Assembly (NCBI GenBank): GCA_013397935.1
Contig: VZRN01005010.1
Span: forward strand, 2,945,197 to 3,009,196
DNA: 64,000 bases
From: Dasyornis broadbenti
Taxonomy: Eukaryota > Chordata > Aves > Passeriformes > Dasyornithidae
Reading direction: 5' to 3'
Within the stretch, counting starts at the first letter, position 1. Every line of letters starts with the position of its first letter. The position numbers were made by a program, and so were the translations under genes. This document shows, piece after piece, positions 60,086-64,000 of this stretch. The notes under the pieces are model-generated. The model was not told the origin of the DNA. It did not search any database and saw only the letters and a program-made list of their open reading frames with translations.

Positions 60086-62828
60086 TGCCATTAGCTCCAG
60101 CTGGAGATTTCACTTCTCTTTTAGAAGAGTAGACAGGTACTTATTCTTCTGGGGTTTTTTTAGACAAACCCTTTATTTACAAGTCTTCTAACACTTGTTT
60201 AAGGATACACATTTCTTTGTTTTGCTTTGCTTTAGAGATGAGGCTTGTTCCTCACTTTTCCATGGTCTGCCATGTATACCAGAACATTTTATTCCATGTT
60301 GACTTGCTGCTTGTTTTCCAACATCCTTTAAATACTTACATTTCAATTATGGGGCATCTTTTAATTTACTTTTGCTTTTGTATCTTGACTTGTTTATGCT
60401 GTGATAGCGCTGAACATCCTAACCACTGACACAGTCTCTGTTATATAGAAAACTAAAATTGAAGCATTGGCGTAAATTTGGTGCTTTGAGAGCTTTTTGT
60501 GCAACACCAGAATCCTTAGATCATTTCTAGTACATCTTGATTGACAGGGTCTCCTTTGAATGGAAATGACAATGTGATACCATGCTGAGACACCACAGAT
60601 TTCTCATGGCAGCTTAACACATTCTCAGCTTAGCATAATTCTTAAGTCTTGTACCACTCAATATATGTCATTATCTTAGCTCAATGGGTCTATCCGAATT
60701 GACAGATTAATGACAAATTGTGTTGTTTTGTTCAATTTCATAGTAGAGTATAGGAATTAAAAAAAAATTAAAAAATAAAAAAGAGATGAACTGACTTCTT
60801 AAAATGAGGAAAGTAGGGATGAGACATGCTTTGTTCCAGCATGGCTCCTGGTTCCTACAGCAAGTGAAAATGCTGTATTTAATTTCAGAGTCAGCTTCCC
60901 AGGGTGAATGTTGGAACTGTATTCTCCTCTCTGCTCTTTTTACTCTGGTCCATCACACATTGTTCAGATTAACTTGGTTTGAAGTGACCCAGTAGTTGGG
61001 TCTGCCATGTTTTATGTGACTGTTTGGTGACTGCCTATAAAATATCTGAGCTCCAGTGAGCTGGAATGGAAGTACATCATAAACAGGAGCATGGTTTCTT
61101 TCTATAACATCCAGCAAGGAGGGGAGAGGGGATCAATATGGGAAAGCTATGGGACAGAAGGAGATGTCCTTCTCCTGTTACTGTAACTTTTGATGATACT
61201 CCTGAAAAAAACAGGGGCTTTTATCATATTCTGCTTATTTTCCTTACTGTGTTTGTGTGCATCTCTGTTCTTTACATAAACGTGTTTGAAAATGATAACT
61301 GATTATGAAATCCTTTGAAAACTTTTCATTAGGTACTATCAATACCTGACCCTAGCTAAATTCCAAGGGGAAAAATACCTGAAGCAGTATGACTGCTTAA
61401 GATATTAAGTTATTAATTACAAACTCACTATTTCTCCTAAGAGAAGGCAGAGGAGGAGTAAGGTGGGCACCATGAGGACATCACAATTATTTCAGAAACT
61501 TCTTCAGCCCCTTCATCTGGACAGTGCTAGCACTATTAGAGAGTATACTTGTCCACTTAGGGATGGTGAGTTCAAGTGGAATTCGTCTTTATTTGTTTGT
61601 TTGGTTATGTGAGTGTCCTTTGTTTCTTCTTGAAAGCATAGCATGTTCAAAGAAAGTATGAGAAAGAGCAAAAGATGGTTCCATCCTTCTCTGATAAGAC
61701 TGAGGTTTTCGGTTTGTGAGAAAAACAACATTCTTGCAACTCCAGAGACTTAAGGCAGATTTTAGGCCGTGAGCAGTTAGCAGGTGGTGAATGTTAAATA
61801 AAGAGATCAAGGAGGGAGCCTGTGGTTAAAGAAGGATGGGGTGAGGCTGGGACACTTCTGCCAGGTACTGAAAGTGGGCTATCGTTGTTTAGTCTATGCT
61901 GTGTCCAAGAGGCTGGGTCATTCTTGTGTAATAAACCAGCTGCTCAACTCCTTCAAGTCACAAAGTCAGCAACGTAAGTCCAGATTATTAAGGTTTTGTA
62001 AGAGCAAGGGCTTATTTACGTAAGTTTTTGTACTTTTTCACACACTTAAAACAAAGTTCTTTTGGGCAGTGGATCAACAGTGTGTTTGTTGCTGCTTTCC
62101 AAGCAGGTTTGCTTCCCATGAATGAGTAGTTTCATCATTTTGTATTTATCCTCTGGTTTTGAGCAGTTAATTTTTAACTGATTGAACCTAAGAGAAGGCA
62201 AGAAAGCATCAGAAATCAATACAGCTTCAAGAATGAGGCAGTTCTCCTATCTTCATGGTTCTTTGGAAAAACTTTGCCTTTTTTTCCCCGAAGACCTTTC
62301 TCAATAGTTTATCTATTCAAGATAGGCCTTTATTTTTTTAAATTTAAGATGGCATCTTTTGAACTCTTGTGAGCTTTGATTAGTTTCTCTGAGATTTATG
62401 GTGTCTTGAGTAGTATAAATGATAGAACATTTCAAAAGAATGGATGATTTTATCTCCTTTATTTAATACTTGACCAGAGAGGACACCTTGCTTTGTCTGC
62501 TGCTTCCTGGTTTGGGGAATGAACGGGTTGAGGAGACAGCACACATATTTCTCCATGAGAAAACCCTCTAAGCAGGTCCCAGCTGCTGGTTCCACCACTG
62601 CCCATTGAAATTGCAGCTAGGTTGGGCTCATTCCTGGGGTTGAAAACTCCAGTGTGACTCAGGTTTGGGGAGGAAAGTGAGAGGTGTGGAGCTGATGGAC
62701 TCACTGGGGAGGCCAGTATAGGTGTAGTGGACAGAGATACCCATCAGCCACTCCGTGGCTTGGTATGACTGAGTGGGAATACTGGAGAGTGATGGAGGCA
62801 AATGTGATCCATCGTTACTTGTGTCCTT

Positions 62829-62964
62829 CACAGAGACATAGAATGTTTGGGGTTAGAAGGGATGTTAAAGAGAATCTAGTTCCAATTGCCCTGCCATGGG
62901 CAGGGACACCTTCCACTTGCATAAAATTCCATCCAGCCTGGCCTTGAACTCTTCTGGGGATGGG
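62829..62964 (-). mobile_element. CR1 LINE 3' tail fragment, minus strand
   Basis: On the plus strand the segment reads CATAGAATGTTTGGGGTTAG, then CTGCCATGGGCAGGGACACC, then CATCCAGCCTGGCCTTGAAC and finally TTCTGGGGATGGG. This is the reverse complement of a standard avian CR1 3' end (GGCCAGGCTGGATGG... to the CATTCTATG tail). About 135 bp remain, covering the last coding part and the 3' UTR only. The wording differs from the two upstream copies, indicating another CR1 subfamily. It is heavily 5' truncated and inert. Confidence 0.92.
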
Positions 62965-64000
62965 TCATAGGAACTGTAGTTGTTGCTAAAAGCTGTTCAT
63001 GGGACTGTGGATGTATAGAAGAGCTTTGAATTGTGCCCTGTGCTCTCCACACCATGTTGTCGTGAATTACACTGTGCTACCAGAGTCCGTCCTTCGTGCA
63101 CTTTTCAGTGAATGCAGAAAACTTTAAAGCTTTTATTGCCAGTACTTGCAACAAAAGATGGCAAGCAAAGACATTTGCATGTATACTTAAGTCTGTTTTC
63201 TGGAGCATGTTTTTTGTGGGTAATCATTTGTTTGCTGGTTAGTACTGGTCAAAGCCAAATAGAAGATCCTGTATGTACTTGCAAACAAGTACATATTTTA
63301 TTCCATTTTCAGCAGTGTCAACTGGTGACAATTGACATTTTCTTCAAAGCCCAGTATCCTGGAAACATGTGATTAAATTACAAAATTTTTTTTTTTAAAA
63401 AAAAACCTCTCGAACCCAAACAAGCCCACCCAAAATGCTGGGTTTAATCTTCTTACTTGTAGAGAATGTTATGAAATAAGACATCAATGATTCCTAGGGT
63501 TTAAAATGTAAATAAATACAGCTCTCTCCACATTTGTTATCATACATTTATTTTTATAAAAATCCTTTCTGGAGACCTGTTTACTTTGACATTTCTGAAA
63601 AGATCCAGGTGATTGTAGTAAACTATTCAAACACGTAGGGGTTTTCTTCTGATTAGGCCTAACATGTGTTAATAACACATGTATTAATAATTCCAAAATG
63701 CTTCTTAACCCATATAATGGCTGCAGGTTTCTTCTTAATAGGTTTGAAATTTCTTCATTTGAAATTAGGTTGATTTAATTATAGTTGGATTAGGCACAGG
63801 AGTGCGCCCTGTAGAGCAGCCTGGAAGGCAAGATTTTTGTCATGCTTGGTGGTGGTATCGAGCAGGATGGTGAATCAAGCCCTAGCACAATCTCCAGAAT
63901 TGGTTATTTCTACATTTAGGGTGTGCAAGCACCTCTGTAGCCTCCTTTTTGTGTGGTGTTACCAGGCTCCTGATTTCTCCCAGGTTGCTTGCGGTTTGGT
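62965..64000 (+). other. Intron 1 continuing to the window edge
   Basis: No gene recognised. Contains a T11A9 run at 63386-63405 and a 21-bp near-palindrome at 63662-63682. The intron's acceptor must lie beyond the window if the exon 1 model is right. Confidence 0.5.
63662..63682. repeat. 21-bp inverted repeat (10-bp arms, 1-nt centre)
   Basis: ACATGTGTTA, A, TAACACATGT. A perfect palindrome around one central base. It could extrude as a small cruciform or serve as a dimeric binding site. No transposon terminal repeats or target duplications are associated with it. Confidence 0.85.

Larger units (their letters stand above)
57179..62828 (+). other. Intron 1, fifth part
   Basis: No gene recognised. 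It includes a (GAA)6 microsatellite (58222-58240) and a local GC-rich, CpG-containing patch (59980-60085), both listed separately. The remaining sequence is AT-rich and without recognisable repeats. Confidence 0.5.

Noticed and set aside
1..64000. CRISPR arrays, operons, insertion sequences, phage or endogenous retroviral genes
   Set aside because: No spaced direct repeats, no tandem coding genes, no retroviral gag, pol or env frames and no LTR pairs were seen. All composition and repeat signals are avian.

Overview
The window looks like nuclear DNA from a bird, most likely a passerine. Three lines of evidence support this. There are three 3'-terminal fragments of CR1 LINEs, the dominant avian retrotransposon, two of them ending in the octamer-like ATTCTGTG tail. 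There is one truncated SINE with a tRNA-Ile-derived head joined to a CR1-like tail, the architecture of passerine TguSINE1. The overall organisation is vertebrate: no long open frames, low gene density, one CpG island, and short homopolymer gaps of the kind left by short-read assembly. Nothing looks bacterial, plasmid or viral.

Layout: positions 1-15,990 are non-coding and apparently intergenic. They contain a poly-T tract broken by an assembly gap, a purine-only AAGGG-type satellite tract near 10 kb, and two sense-oriented CR1 fragments at 10.4-10.9 kb and 12.0-12.8 kb. Positions 15,990-17,870 form a CpG island in three lobes, holding a TATA-less promoter and the only convincing coding exon. 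That exon starts at an ATG with A at -3 and G at +4 (16956). It encodes a 35-residue signal-peptide-like segment and ends at a good splice donor (exon end 17061, phase 1). I could not identify the gene. It should encode a secreted or membrane protein on the plus strand.

Positions 17,062-64,000 are then best read as the 5' part of a very long first intron of at least 46.9 kb. I see no convincing further exon. Two short splice-bounded candidates are listed as findings only. The intron holds just two recognisable transposon fragments, the SINE at 51.5 kb and a CR1 tail at 62.8 kb, plus small microsatellites and poly-A tracts. Long introns in developmental or neuronal genes often carry regulatory elements, and a few AT-rich, low-repeat segments are flagged as candidates for conservation testing.

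The many open frames of 60-300 codons elsewhere are explained by chance, by GC-rich sequence in the CpG island, or by the repeat at 10 kb. I found no previously undescribed multi-gene system. The most useful items are the orphan first exon with its promoter, the SINE as a lineage marker, and the two repeat-associated assembly gaps, one of which lies inside the promoter.
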